Shown: piece after piece, positions 23,734-34,929 of the stretch
Layout of the letters: each line of letters begins with the position of its first letter
Position numbering within the stretch: position 1 is the stretch's first letter
Source: Maratus speciosus
Taxonomy: Eukaryota; Arthropoda; Arachnida; Araneae; Salticidae
Assembly (NCBI GenBank): GCA_963932465.1
Contig: OZ010796.1
Location: 75,023,974 to 75,087,973 of the forward strand
Direction: 5' to 3'
Length of the DNA: 64,000 bases
The notes under the pieces: model-generated
The model's database searches: none
Seen by the model: the letters and a program-made list of their open reading frames with translations, nothing else
What the model was told of the DNA's origin: nothing
Position numbers and translations under genes: made by a program

Positions 23734-24152
23734 GGCTGTGCTTAACTGCTCTGCTGAACAATCGTAAAACGTTCTGACATATTTACAAAATCATTTTTCA
23801 ACGGAAAGATATAAAACTGGAAAGCCTGCCCATGGAAGCGATTTGGAATTGAACTGTTTTTTCCCTTTTTTGATCCATCAATTACCCATTGAGTTATAAG
23901 CGTTTTCGATCACGTGACAAACCCGTTTTCCGCCCGCTCTTGAGTGTTTATTCTTCCTTCGCGCGGAAATTCGGTTCAAAATGTCCACTTTGACACTATT
24001 TTCTGAAAGATCTATTGCGCTTGCAAAAAATGGGAAAAACAGCACGATGACATAGTTTCTGAACAACAACACCAGCTAGTTTAATGCATTTTCGAACAAA
24101 AATAAATAAAAACTTATGTCAGGAAGTTGCCTTTTTTAATTTGAGAACAGCC
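23734..24152. mobile_element. TTAA-flanked element sharing a border with its neighbour
   Basis: Ends GGCTGTGCTTAA and (inverted) GGCTGTTCTCAAA lie between TTAA at 23730-23733 and 24153-24156. The inner part (23945-24110) resembles 61140-61290 ('ttcaaaatg-cccactttgaca', 'tatagtttctgaa'). A similar end 'ttagggctgttctcaaa' occurs near 6679. Non-coding. Confidence 0.6.
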
Positions 24153-24156
24153 TTAA

Positions 24157-24351
24157 TGGGTAGATATAGATAGGCCTCTTTGGCTAGGCGTGGCTTTCGA
24201 AACCGAACAGTAGTTGAAAAGTGTTTGTGAATTCGGTTTGTTTGTCCGTCTGTTTGATCATGCTCCAACTCGCGTAAATATAGTCCGTTTGCTATGAAAC
24301 CAATATACGTTATTGGGGTTTATTATGGCATGTTCGGTATTGAAAAGGAAG
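24157..24351. other. Left flank of the giant inverted-repeat element
   Basis: Short unique-looking stretch ending in TGTGTA (24352-24357), the left target duplication. Confidence 0.5.
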
Positions 24352-24763
24352 TGTGTAAGTAGAAGGAAAATGGGGGTTCTGCCCCACCAGGAGCCAAGAG
24401 CGGGTGGAGGGTGGAGGGCGTGGCCAAAGTGAGTGACAGGTGGGAGGAGTCGAATGATTGGCAGGTTAGGGGAGATAAGAAAGTGATGGACAGGTGGGCG
24501 GAGTCGAGACAGATAGGCGCCCGCGCGTCATGCTATAGTAGAGGGGTTAAAACAAAGAAGCGATAATGAAAAGTGTACTGTAAGAGAGGGGTTAGAACAA
24601 AGGATAATGTTCATGAATCAATAAAAGTATAATGAATTAATAAAAGTCTACTGTAAGAAGAGTGTTAATGAAGGAAAGTCTGTTGTAAGAGGAAGGTAGA
24701 ACAAAGAAATGAATGATTAGGAAGGATGAGGTCATTAGAAAAGATCGCATGCAATTAAAAAAT

Positions 24764-24990
24764 ACTTACCACGGAGCAGCGTCGAGACACGTCCTACCTG
24801 TATGACATCCACCGGGCTAATGAATGAAGAAGCGTGCAACAACCGGTTTCATCTAGATAAGGAGCTTGCTTCTGATTGGTCGAGAGTCGAACCTAGGGGG
24901 CAGCACCATCGCTTTCACCTGAGGGCATGAACACCAGCGCCCTCTCTTGAGAGGATGATTCACTTACCTGCGATGTCGTCATCCTATTTG
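24764..24990 (-). promoter_or_regulatory. Outer promoter-like module, left arm (points out of the element)
   Basis: On the minus strand: a consensus 5' splice site CAG|GTAAGTGA (24962-24967 is the complement of GTAAGT), a CCAAT box (24875-24879), then a second 5' splice site GTG|GTAAGT (24764-24769). It is much more GC-rich than its surroundings. The pattern looks like a TATA-less promoter with one or two short leader exons reading toward the element's left end. No transcript evidence; inference only. Confidence 0.4.
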
Positions 24991-25420
24991 AACTCACATA
25001 AAGAGGTTAATACATTTTTAAGTTTTAACGAAATAAGTTATAATTTTTAGTCATTTGTTAATTTTCAAAACATGTTTTTCATTTAGTCATTGTAATAAAG
25101 TTTCAAATAAATTAGTTAATTTTCATTTAGTTATTTGTTAATTTCCGAACAAGTTTTTTTTTCAGTAAGTTATTTGGTAATAAAACTTTTTAATAAATTT
25201 GTTAATTTTTCTTTCAGTCATTTGTTAATTTCCGAGACAAGTTTTTTCTCAAATAAAGCTTTTAATAAACAACTTTACATTTATTTTCATTTAATTATTA
25301 TTTAAAAGAATATAAATTATTTTTACTAATCATAGAACGCGAATTAGTTTTTAACAATAATGTTTTTGTTTAATTATTGTCAAAGATGATTGTTAACTGA
25401 AATATATGCTGAATGCGAAA

Positions 25421-25422
25421 AC

Positions 25423-25461
<39 letters not shown>
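25421..25461 (+). repeat. Poly-T tract, left arm
   Basis: About 40 T in a row. The matching tract in the right arm (42977-43002, as A) is shorter, as expected for slippage after the arms formed. Confidence 0.9.
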
Positions 25462-25784
25462 AACTAAGAAAAGAACTTTTTTAAATTAATGAACAACTGT
25501 TTTTGGAAAAAGGAGAAATATTGTGCTTTGCAACACTGAAAAAAGTTGAAAATTAATGACTTCACGTAGTTTAAAGCATATTTAACATAAGATGAAGACC
25601 TAAGTGCTGTGGAAAGGCTTAAAATAACATACTTTTGAATCGACCGATTTATGTTGGATTTACAATCTTAGAATTGCCTAAACTTCTAATGTATAAATTT
25701 CACTATGATTTTATTAAAAAGAGTATAAAGATGATGGAAAGCTAATTTTCAACGACACGAACTCATTGTGTTACCATATACACA

Positions 25785-26012
25785 CTAAGAATGTTTTGGA
25801 TGATATGGAACATCATGCAAGCTTATTCGATTTCTCTGAGTATCCAAAGAATCATATACACAAATTCCATTACGGTTTTGTAAAGAAAACATACCTTTAG
25901 AATTACAGGTTTTGAACCCATACACTGCAACACACTCCCTTTCAAGAAAATAGATTGTATCAGTACATCTCGGAATTTTTTTTTTTCCTGGACAGGTGAA
26001 ATATTTGATCAT
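25785..26012 (-). CDS. 75-codon cysteine-rich frame, left arm
   Basis: Starts at the ATG at 26010-26012 (MIKYFTCPGKKK...) and ends in PYHPKHS. Five cysteines are spaced C-x8-C-x10-C-x8-C-x14-C, which suggests a small disulfide-rich fold; no signal peptide is visible. AATAAA on the minus strand lies 70 nt past the stop (complement at 25710-25715), so this may be a terminal exon. The right-arm copy differs by two residues. I do not recognise the family. Being in a repeat arm, conservation alone is not proof of function. Confidence 0.4.
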   Translation of the reverse strand: MIKYFTCPGKKKIPRCTDTIYFLERECVAVYGFKTCNSKGMFSLQNRNGICVYDSLDTQRNRISLHDVPYHPKHS

Positions 26013-26251
26013 TATCAAATCTCGCTCGGAGAGGACACATTATTGCAACCCGTTGTTTCATCATATGAATATGCTTTCTATATTAGTTTTTTTAACTACT
26101 TATTTTGAGATATATATATTTTATTTATAAGAATGCAAGTTAGTTTTAATCTTTTAACTAAGACATTTTCAGTGACTAAGGAAGTAAAGTTTTGTTTTTT
26201 AGAAAAAGTGGTATGAACTTTATATATTTTTTTATTAGTTACTAATGAAAG

Positions 26252-26288
<37 letters not shown>

Positions 26289-28613
26289 GTTAACAGAAAT
26301 TTAGGTGAAAGCTTTTGAATTTTCTTAAGTGTTTTATCTAAAAGAATGCGAAGTAGTTGTAATCGCTAGTTTTCTCTCATGTCTCCTACGAGACAAGTGG
26401 TTTCTATATATATAGTGAAAGGTTATTCTGTGTGTAACCATACGGTTGCGCATCAACGATGTTTCTTGCCGGTATTGTATCAATTAGTATTTTACTGCTT
26501 TTAACTAACATATTTAAATGATAGATAACGCAAAGTTTTATTTTATTTTTAGAAAAAGTGGTTTGTACTTTATTTATTAATTTTATTTTATTATTAGTTA
26601 CTAATGAAGGAATATATTTTTTCAAGTTAACAGTACATTGATGTGAAAGCTATGAATTTTCTTAAGTTTAATCTTATCCACTAATTTGGAGAAATAATTT
26701 TAAATGCGCGAGCTACTGAACTCTTTTCAAATAGAACGAACAAGTTCTTTTGATAGTTTGAATCTTATACCAAAAAAAGTTAATGATAATATATTTTAAC
26801 AAATAACAATGTAGGCAATTAGATAAATGTTTTTAACTAGTAAAATAACTATTTAGAGAAGCTTTTAAGTATTAACTTTTAGTAGTGGATTTTTTTTTAA
26901 ACAAAATTTTCCAACATGTCAAAACAAAAACTTACTTCTTCAAAATTGAAAATCTTCATTGAATTCCCGGTCTTGAAAACACGCTAGCAAAATATAGAAA
27001 ATAACAGTCCGCAAATGATTTCCGAATGAAGTTTTACAATGTTGTGATATTATTTTGTTTTCAATGACATCACTTTTAGACCCTTTGATTTGCTGAAACT
27101 AGCGAAGCTTTAAACGAATGGGAAGCCAGTCCATAGTTTCACACGTTATTCGAAATAACAATTGTAGATAATGTTTGTTATCAAGCAACTTTTGAAACGG
27201 TCACCCCTCTGGCGAGTTTTAGAAGGGGTGTTTTATCTTTTAGCATCTCCTGTAGGATGCAATCTCTCATAGCGTTCAACTATGAAAACTATGTATTGCT
27301 TTAGGCAAAAAGAAAAAAAATAGTTTTCAGACATTTCCTATCACCATGTTTCTTATCTCAACAAAGATGTTCAATTAAGAATAGAAGATAAATCTTTTTT
27401 ATTTTTAGTTTAAAATAAAAAGAGTATGTTTCGATTCAAATATAAATCTTTTTTCCTTTTATACATTAAAAATCAAGATTCCAATTAACAGAAATTATTG
27501 TTTTAATTTCCTGGAGACTGTATTAAGTTTTTTATAATGAGTTTTTACTAAAATTGATGAAATAAACAGATATTTTCTGCTAAAAGAAAAGAATGCTATT
27601 ATTGCTTTTTCTCAGCTTTTCACCTGTTCAGAACCAGCATTTTTTTTCATGAATTTTATTCGTTTGACACTACTTTTTATTAATTATTTCAATTAACTTT
27701 GTAAATCACAAAAATCACGTAATTAAATACAATCAATTTTACTTCTATTTTTTTACTGATATCAAATTCAAACGGTTTAAGTACTTTCGTGGGTGCATAT
27801 GCGCTCATGGTTCCGAATGGGTTAAAGAAAGGTCGCTTCAAACATAACTAAGATTTGTTTTAAACGTTCATTAACCGTTTCAGTTGTATGAATAAATGTC
27901 TCTCATTAAATTAAACTAATGTTATTATAAATTAAATTGTATTTATTTTTCAAGTTTTCAAAAGAATAACGCTTGATTTTCTTAAAAAGGTTGAAACACA
28001 AATAGATATTTTTAAGTTGTTCTTTAATCCAAAGACAACTTTTTAACGAAAGTTTTCATTCATTTTGTTTACAAACTAACAGATGTTGTTATTAAAATAC
28101 TTTAAAATAGATAGACGTTTATTTGAAAACAGAATAAACCTTTTAGATAATACTCTGAAAGTAGATGTCTTTAACTAAACTATCAAACATATGAGTGAGA
28201 GAAATCTGACTGCTACGTGACAAAAATCGCTTTTAACAATGAATTTTGAGTCAGTTTTAATTTAGAAAAAAGTAAATGGCTAACTTCAATGACATATTTT
28301 TAGTTTTGTTGTTAGAAATAATATGTTAAACAAATCACATTGTTTGAAAATATATTTTTCGAGTTTATTTTTTCAACAATTGTATTTTTTTTAATGAAAT
28401 CACAGATAAAACTAATGAAAGCAAAACTTGTGAAACACAAGTTGAACATGTTTTGAATTAAGTAATGTAGAATGTGAAATTTTAAGTTCAGTTTAATAAA
28501 GCAAATAAATAAATTGAAAGACACATTTTGAAAGGATTGTTATAAGTTTGTTAAAACTTTTTTGTTTTAAGAAACACTAGACAAACATTACACTTAAAAG
28601 ACAAAATAATTAT

Positions 28614-29040
28614 ACATACCTTTTGTTGATTGAAGCAAGCAGAGTCATTGAAAATAGCATGAAACTGAAAAGTCGACTGTAACTTTAGTTAATTTTATGC
28701 CGTAAAAGGTACGATAAAGTACCGCAGAGCACTAAGCTAAATGTCCGGTAAACGAGAGCTAAAGAACATACGACCTTCATCCACCAGATCCAAGACACAA
28801 CTGATGTGCGCGGGGTCTAACACCTGCAGATGAAGGTCACTGATTAGAGATCAAGGTCACTGATAACAGATCACGTGACCGCTAACAACCAATCAGAAGC
28901 GAGCTTTCAGGTATGACGACATCCTGTGGCAATACCTGTAGACAATCTGGCGCAAGTTGATTGACAGGGGGCGTCGTGGAATGTTAGGAATGCAGACAGA
29001 GTGGCGCCTACCTTCTGCATCATAGTAATTTAGGAAAAAT
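28614..29040 (-). promoter_or_regulatory. Inner promoter-like module with short first exon, left arm
   Basis: Minus strand, in order: GC-richer start near 29040, CCAAT box (28889-28893), E-box CACGTG (28872-28877), two 'atcagtgacctt' repeats, then ATG at 28646-28648 (MTLLASINK) and a 5' splice site AG|GTATGT (28614-28619). The coding part of the exon is 29 nt, ending in phase 2. It points toward the cysteine-rich frame at 26012-25785. The frame of that exon does not obviously fit phase 2, so joining them is unproven. Confidence 0.45.
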
Positions 29041-29149
29041 ATATATTACGTTGATGTAAAAGACATTATTTTTTTTAACTAACTGTTAATTATTTTGAAA
29101 TAACACACTTTTCTCATACAAGCGAAAAAAGAATGTTTCAGAACATGTC

Positions 29150-29300
29150 TCTGATCATAATTAAACATAACTTTAAGCATAGTTAACCATCTCAGAGTAT
29201 GATTAAACAAATTCGAACATAACTTTGGGCATGTTTAAACAATCCGAACTATATTTGAACATATCCGAACATGTTCATTCATAACTTTGTCAGTTTTTAA
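29150..29300. repeat. Degenerate short motif array, left arm
   Basis: Repeats of aacat(a/g)-actttg-ggcatg and tccgaacat-type words every 20-30 bp. The mirror array is at 39160-39300, and a longer related array is at 37680-37940. Confidence 0.6.
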
Positions 29301-29329
29301 TCTTTCAGAATTTAAAAAAACATATTTAA

Positions 29330-30000
29330 AACTATTTTATTTTAAAAATTTTTGTAAAAATTTTAATTTATAATTTTCTTTTTAAGGTTTTAACTTTTTT
29401 TTTGTTAAAACTTTTTTAACGTTTTAACTTTTTTTGTTAAAAATTTTTTAAACTTTTTTTTTGTTTAAACTTTTTTAACTTTTTTTGTTAAAACTTTTTT
29501 TAACTTTTTAACTTTTTGTTGTTAAACATTTTTTTTAAAATTTTGTTAAAACTTTTTTTTTTACTTTTGTTAAAAAAAATTTTTTTACAAACTTTTTTTT
29601 TAAATTTTGTTAAAACTTTTTTTTTACTTTTGTTAAAACTTTTTTTGTTAAAACTTTTTTTTATAAAACTTTTTTTTAGAAAACTTTTTTTTATAAAACT
29701 TTTTTTTCTTAAAACTTTTTTTTCTTAAAACTTTTTTTTCTTAAAACTTTTTTTTACTTTTGTTAAAATTTTTTTTGTTAAAACTTTTTTTACTTTTGTT
29801 AAAACTTTTTTCAAAACTTTTTTACTTTGTTAAAACATTTTGTTTTACTTTCGTTAAAAAAAATTCTGTTAAAACTTTTTTTATAAACTTTTGTTAAAAC
29901 TTTTTTTATATATTTTTTGTAAAACTTTTTTGTTAAAACTTTTTTTAAATTTTGTTAAACTTTTTTTTATATTTGTTAAAACTTTGTAAAACTTTTTATC
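29330..30000 (+). repeat. GTTAAAACTTTTTTT tandem array, left arm
   Basis: Dozens of 13-25-bp units made of gttaaaac plus a T run. The mirror is at 38430-39070. Long open frames of leucine, phenylalanine and lysine codons here come from the array. Confidence 0.9.
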
Positions 30001-30050
30001 ATCTTTGTAAACTTTCTATAATTTTTAAAACTAATAAATTTTATACATAC

Positions 30051-30051
<1 letters not shown>

Positions 30052-30109
<58 letters not shown>

Positions 30110-30126
30110 TATACATCATATATATG

Positions 30127-30157
<31 letters not shown>

Positions 30158-30172
30158 ATATATATATATTTT
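30052..30172 (+). repeat. (TA)n microsatellite with TG interruptions
   Basis: Long (ta)n with gtgtgtgta near its end. It lies in the inner part of the left arm; the right arm has two shorter tracts (38190-38275 and 38366-38400). Tyrosine/isoleucine frames across it are artefacts. Confidence 0.9.
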
Positions 30173-30332
30173 ACACAAGAACCCGTACATAAACATTTAA
30201 CTTTCATATATTTAGAGACACGTAGTCGTGGATGTATGCTTTTACTTAAACATTTATATAGATAGATACTACCCTTAAATTTACGTTCATGCAAAAAAAA
30301 ACATTATTTTTCTTAAACTGTTAATATTTTTT

Positions 30333-31483
30333 CTGGTTAAAAAATATTAGATTTTAAAATCTAAGTAAAAAAATCTAATTTTTTTAACCAAAAAAAGATG
30401 ATGTAAGCATGACTAATCATGCTAAAACATGACTAAATTCGTCGGAACAATAAACTTGTTCAACAACTTGTTAAGTGGATATTTCTAATTGTGCTAATTT
30501 AAGTAGTGTGTTATTCGATAAAGTTAAACTTGATATTCGAAAAAGTGATGAAAGACACTTTTTATTTTAAACAAAATGTCTTTTTTTGTTATTTTTTATA
30601 CATAAAAATATTACTAACAAAAAACTTAAAATTTAAATGGTGTTACTTACTGTGTAGCATCTGCCCTGGACATCAACTGAAGGGGAAATGGTTGATGACA
30701 AAGCACAAAACAAGTGATGACGTCGTACTTGAACACAACACGAGCGCCTTCTACCATCTAATACTTGTATGTGATTGGATGCGAAGATCACCTGACATGT
30801 GAAAGGAGTAGGCGGTGGAGGAGGGCGCCATTGTGTCTGCATTCCTTGCATTCTCCCGCCCACCTGTCAATCAACTGGCGCCAGCAAGACGGTACATGCT
30901 TCGACATGATCGTTTCTTGCAGGCGGAGGGCGTCATTTCGTCTACTGGTTTTGCCACAGGATGTCGTCATACATGAAAGCTCGCTTCTGATTGGTTGTTA
31001 GCGGTCACGTGATCTGTTATCAGTGACCTTGATCTCTAATCAGTGACCTTCATCTGCAGGTGTTAGACCCCGCGCACATCAATCGAGGCTTGGATCTGGT
31101 GGTCACATGTTTCACAGCTCCCATTTACCGTACATTTGGCTTAGTGCTATGCGGTACATTATCGAACCTTTTACGGCATAAGATTGAGTAAAACTGCCGT
31201 CGAATTTTAAGCTTCTTGCTACTTTTCAATGAGTCTGCTTGTTCGAATCATTAAAAGCTTAGGGAAACTTCTTTCCAAAAGGTATGTAAATTTTTTTGTC
31301 TAATATAGTGTTTAATACAACAACAGTTTTAACAAACTTATAACGATCCTTTCAAAATGTGTCTTTCAATTTAGTAATTTGCTTTACTTTTCTTCATTTA
31401 ACCTAACTATAAATTTCAAAGTTCGCGTTTTCAGCATACTATGAATTCACGATTTCATTCAAAACATGTTCCGACATCAAATG
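30333..31483 (+). other. Central spacer (left part) with a third module copy
   Basis: Unpaired centre of the giant element up to the hAT insertion. AT-rich except for 30650-31150. Confidence 0.7.
30660..31287 (+). promoter_or_regulatory. Promoter-like module with short first exon, spacer copy
   Basis: A third copy of the inner module, same orientation as the right-arm copy. It has an inverted CCAAT box (30990-30994), CACGTG (31006-31011), the paired 'atcagtgacctt' repeats, ATG at 31229-31231 (MSLLVRIIKSLGKLLSK) and 5' splice site AG|GTATGT at 31282. The coding part is 53 nt, 24 nt longer than in the arms, yet it ends in the same phase 2. That supports a real coding exon. Nothing downstream before the hAT insertion looks like its second exon. 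Confidence 0.45.
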
Positions 31484-31936
31484 CATAGGCGTAGCGTGAC
31501 CAGAAGTTTTGGGGGGGCACCAAGTAAAAACGGCGCCCGGAGCGAATTTTCAATCTTGCGCCCCCTCCCCCCCCCAAAAAAAAAATCTCTCTCTTTTTGA
31601 TGGATGTAATAAAATTGATAAAGTGCAGAAACATAAATAAATTCTATCAAATAAATATTTCGTGTTTATTTTGGAACTTTAAAAGGTTTATTTTTAATTT
31701 AGAAATTCTGCACAGCTAAATAACATAAAAGAAAATTGTACTTATTTGTTAAAGAGTTCATGATGTTTTGCGACAGGAAAAAAAATAATCAAGAGAGAAA
31801 AAGAAATTTCACCTTAAAATGATAAGCGGCCAAAAAAATAATAAACAAATAAAACGGTGGTTCGAAACATAAATTTCGCGCCCGGGGCGACCTCTCCTTT
31901 AGCCTCTCTTTTCACGCCCCTGAGAGTCACGCCCCT

Positions 31937-32120
31937 AGAGGTCTGCACGGACCGCAATTTCCAGGCCCGAGCCCAGCCCGGTGAGAAAATTAAAAGTTCC
32001 ACCCGAGCCCGGCCCGTTCATATTTTCACAGTTTACGACCAGGCCCGGCTCGTACAAAAATCAGTCAAAACAAGCCTGGCCCGTTAAATATCAATTAAAT
32101 CAGGCCCGGTTCTGCTCGAC
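31937..32120 (+). mobile_element. Truncated hAT end (TAGAGGTCTGCACGG family)
   Basis: TAGAGGTCTGCACGGACCG followed by 'ttccaggcccgagccc' and GGCCCGG-rich sequence matches the left end of the complete element at 54057. No matching right end was found nearby, so this is a solo or truncated copy. Confidence 0.6.
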
Positions 32121-32339
32121 TCAATTTCTCAAAAAATTCCGATTTTTCTTAACATACAATTGCAGGGCTGCCACTTACTACTAAAATGCTACAAAAAGCG
32201 ACTATTTTCAACATCCGGCGGCTATGGCGACTATTTTAGGTCGAAAATCATTAAAAAGCGACTATTTCATGAAAACCCGCTACTTTTTTCTCATTTCAGC
32301 GACTATTTTTACTGAAAATACTCGATCTTTTTCTTCAAA

Positions 32340-34050
32340 GTGCCTGCAAAGTCAACATCCCAAAAGCACTTTTCCAACGGTTGTGTGAGGAGATTCGCGA
32401 TTTTTCCCTGAATCAATCGACGAAAATAGTTATTTCTTTTTGCTATCTTTTGCTACGATCTTTGAAGGAGATTTCGCAGTTTTTCCTATGACCAATTGCA
32501 AATTTCCCGATTTTTTGGGGGCGATCGTTTCACGGAACTCAATTTTTTTCCCCCCGTGATACTTTGCCAAATTCCGCGTCTTTGTTTCTAGCGATCGTTT
32601 TACGGAACTCACGATTTTTTTCCCGCGATCCTTTGCCGAAATTCGCGAATTTTTCTGCGACAGATTGGCGAAATTTTTTTTTCCGCCACCATTTGTCGAA
32701 ATTCGCGATATGTAATTTTTCACGACCGATTGATGGCATTCGCTGTTTGTTTCAGATATCATTTTACGAAATTCGCTATTCTTTTCCACGATAGTTTGTC
32801 GAAATTCGTGATTTTCTTTTCAAAACCGACTTACGAAATTCTTGATTATTCGCGCAAAATCATTTGTTTAAATTCTCGATTTTTTACGCGGTTATTTTAC
32901 CAAATTCACGTCTTTTCAAGGGTGATTCTATTCCGAATTTTCCGAAAATTTAAGGCATTCGGTTCCGAAAATTTAAAAAAATCGGTTATTAGTCCGAAAA
33001 TTTGGTCATAAAAACTATCGCGAATTTCGGCAAATGGTAGCCAAAAATTCAATTACGACAATCGTTCACAGAAAAAATCGCCAAATTTCTTCAAAGGATC
33101 GCAGAAGAAAAAAACTAATTTCGCCAAAGAATTGCGGAAAAAACGCAAACTTCGTTAAGGGACCGGGAAAAAAATACAAAATTCCCCAAGGGATCGTAAA
33201 AAACACAAATTTCATCAAAGGATCGCAATAAAGAAACACAAATTTCGTCGAAGGATCACGGAAAAACGTAAACTTTGTTTAAAAGATCGCGGAAAAACGC
33301 GAATTTCGGCAAAGGATCGCGGTAAAAACGCGAATTTCGCTAAAGGACCGCCGAAAAAACGCATAATTGGTGACGGGATGAGATTCCCCACCCCACCCCC
33401 TTTTTCTCCTCTGCTGTAACCTTTCGGAAAATTTGCTGTAAGTTTCAGAATTTTTTTTTTTTTTTTTTTTTTGCTCAGACCCCTGCTGTCTTTTTGCCTG
33501 CGACCATTTGACGGAATTTTCAATTTTTTTCCCTTGATCGTTAGACAAAATTCGTAGTATTTTGTGCATTATTTTGATGAAATTTGCGACGATTTTTCGG
33601 TGACAGATTGACGAAAGTCGCCATTTGTTTCCGCAACCTTTGATAAAATTCAAGATATTTTTCCACGGTCCTTTGAGAAGATCCGCGATTTTTTTTTTTT
33701 TTTTTTTTGTCGAGAATTACCAAAATTTGCATTTTTTTTCTGCCGATCGTTTCATGGAGTTCACGATTTACTTTACACGATCCTTTGCCAAATTTCGTGA
33801 ATTTTTCTACGGCCGATTGATGAAAATGATATTCGGTATTTGTTTCAGAGATCTTTTGACGAAATTCGCGATATTTTTTGCTCGATATTTTGCGAGACTA
33901 TTTGACCAAATTCGCGGGGTTTTTTTTTTTTCCTTGTCCGCGACAGTTTGACAAAATTTTCGATTTTCGTTCCGTAACGGTTAGGCGAAATTTACAAGTT
34001 TTTTTTTTCGAGACCGATGGAAAACTATTTTTCTGCGACCAATTGTTGAT
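32340..34050. repeat. 35-37-bp minisatellite arrays in alternating orientation, copy 2
   Basis: 32340-32930 and 33480-34050 carry the family in one orientation (gatcctttgccgaaattcgcg), and 33010-33370 in the other (aatttcgtcgaaggatcgcgg). The junction at 32935-33005 (cattcggttccgaaaattta) also sits beside the array at 11690-12240. The region can fold into a large imperfect hairpin. Many frames on both strands here (lysine/asparagine-rich or phenylalanine-rich) are repeat artefacts. Confidence 0.85.
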
Positions 34051-34344
34051 ATCTGCAAAATCCCATGTATAATACACAATTACATATCTTTTTAAAACAG
34101 TGACTAATGAATATTTTTAATATATTGCACATTAAGCACACCCTTAATATCAATCGTACGGGCAGGGCCGAAATTACCCTTTTTTGCGCCCAGGGAAAAC
34201 ACGGATTTTGGCGCCTTACCCCCCCCCCCCCACACACACACACATCTCCTCACGCACAATAAAAGTTATCGACCTCAGGTACTCTATGCAAAGAATAAAA
34301 AATAATAATAAAAATCATTTAGCAGTTAAAATTAGAATAAGAAA

Positions 34345-34740
34345 TATGTAAACAACTTTCCCATAGGATTAACATTAGCTTGAGCGTTAAGAGCCTACAC
34401 AAGTCACGCGAAAAAAAATGGAACGCTAATACTAAACGTATGGGAATGTTCTTTTTAAATTTTTTCGCTTGCATATCAATAGTTTTAAATGATTTTTTTA
34501 GCTTATAAAAGCTGAGGTTGAATTCTAACCGGGTTAGTGTTCACATTTCCGATTTTGGTTGTAGATATTTTTTATAAAATTACTTTCACTTCCAGTACAG
34601 GTTTCGAAACTTAAAAGTATAGCAACACTAAAGATGAATCTAAACTATCCTAGGAAAATAAAGCATTGTAAAATATTAAAATGCAAGAGAGAAATTTGAA
34701 AAGAACGCTCCAATAAGTTTAACATTAGCTTGCGAGTTTC
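34345..34740. repeat. Imperfect palindrome related to the 23319 element
   Basis: 'ggattaacattagcttgagc' on the left pairs with 'taacattagcttgcgag'-type sequence on the right, and 'ggaatgttctttttaaatttt' with its diverged complement. It is less complete than 23319-23729; target repeats are not clear. Confidence 0.5.
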
Positions 34741-34929
34741 TTTGTATTTCGTATATATATATATACAATTTTGTATGAAACGACAAACAAAATCTTCATT
34801 TAGCGCCCCCTTCGCCTTTATTCTGATGCTTGGGGCACATACCCCTTCTCTACCCCCCCTAGTTTTGACCCGGGCTATATTCTTAAAAAACCATTAAAAA
34901 AGCGGGTTACTATTCTATCGTGCATATAT

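Larger units (their letters stand above)
24358..30332 (+). repeat. Left inverted arm
   Basis: From the outside inwards it holds: a GC-richer 0.6-kb end with an outer promoter-like module (24764-24990), AT-rich sequence with a T tract (about 25421-25461), a cysteine-rich frame (25785-26012), 2.5 kb of AT-rich intron-like sequence, the inner module (28614-29040), a short-motif zone (29150-29300), T-rich tandem repeats (29330-30000) and (TA)n. The mirror order is seen in the right arm. Confidence 0.9.

Noticed and set aside
29516..30294. Long frames rich in Leu/Phe/Lys or Tyr/Ile
   Set aside because: They follow the T-rich array and the (TA)n microsatellite.
31937..32120. Complete nested hAT element
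   Set aside because: Only one end of the TAGAGGTCTGCACGG family was found; no partner end or TSD.
32430..33951. Several overlapping 60-124-codon frames on both strands
   Set aside because: All lie in the minisatellite arrays; composition mirrors the repeat and no domain is visible.
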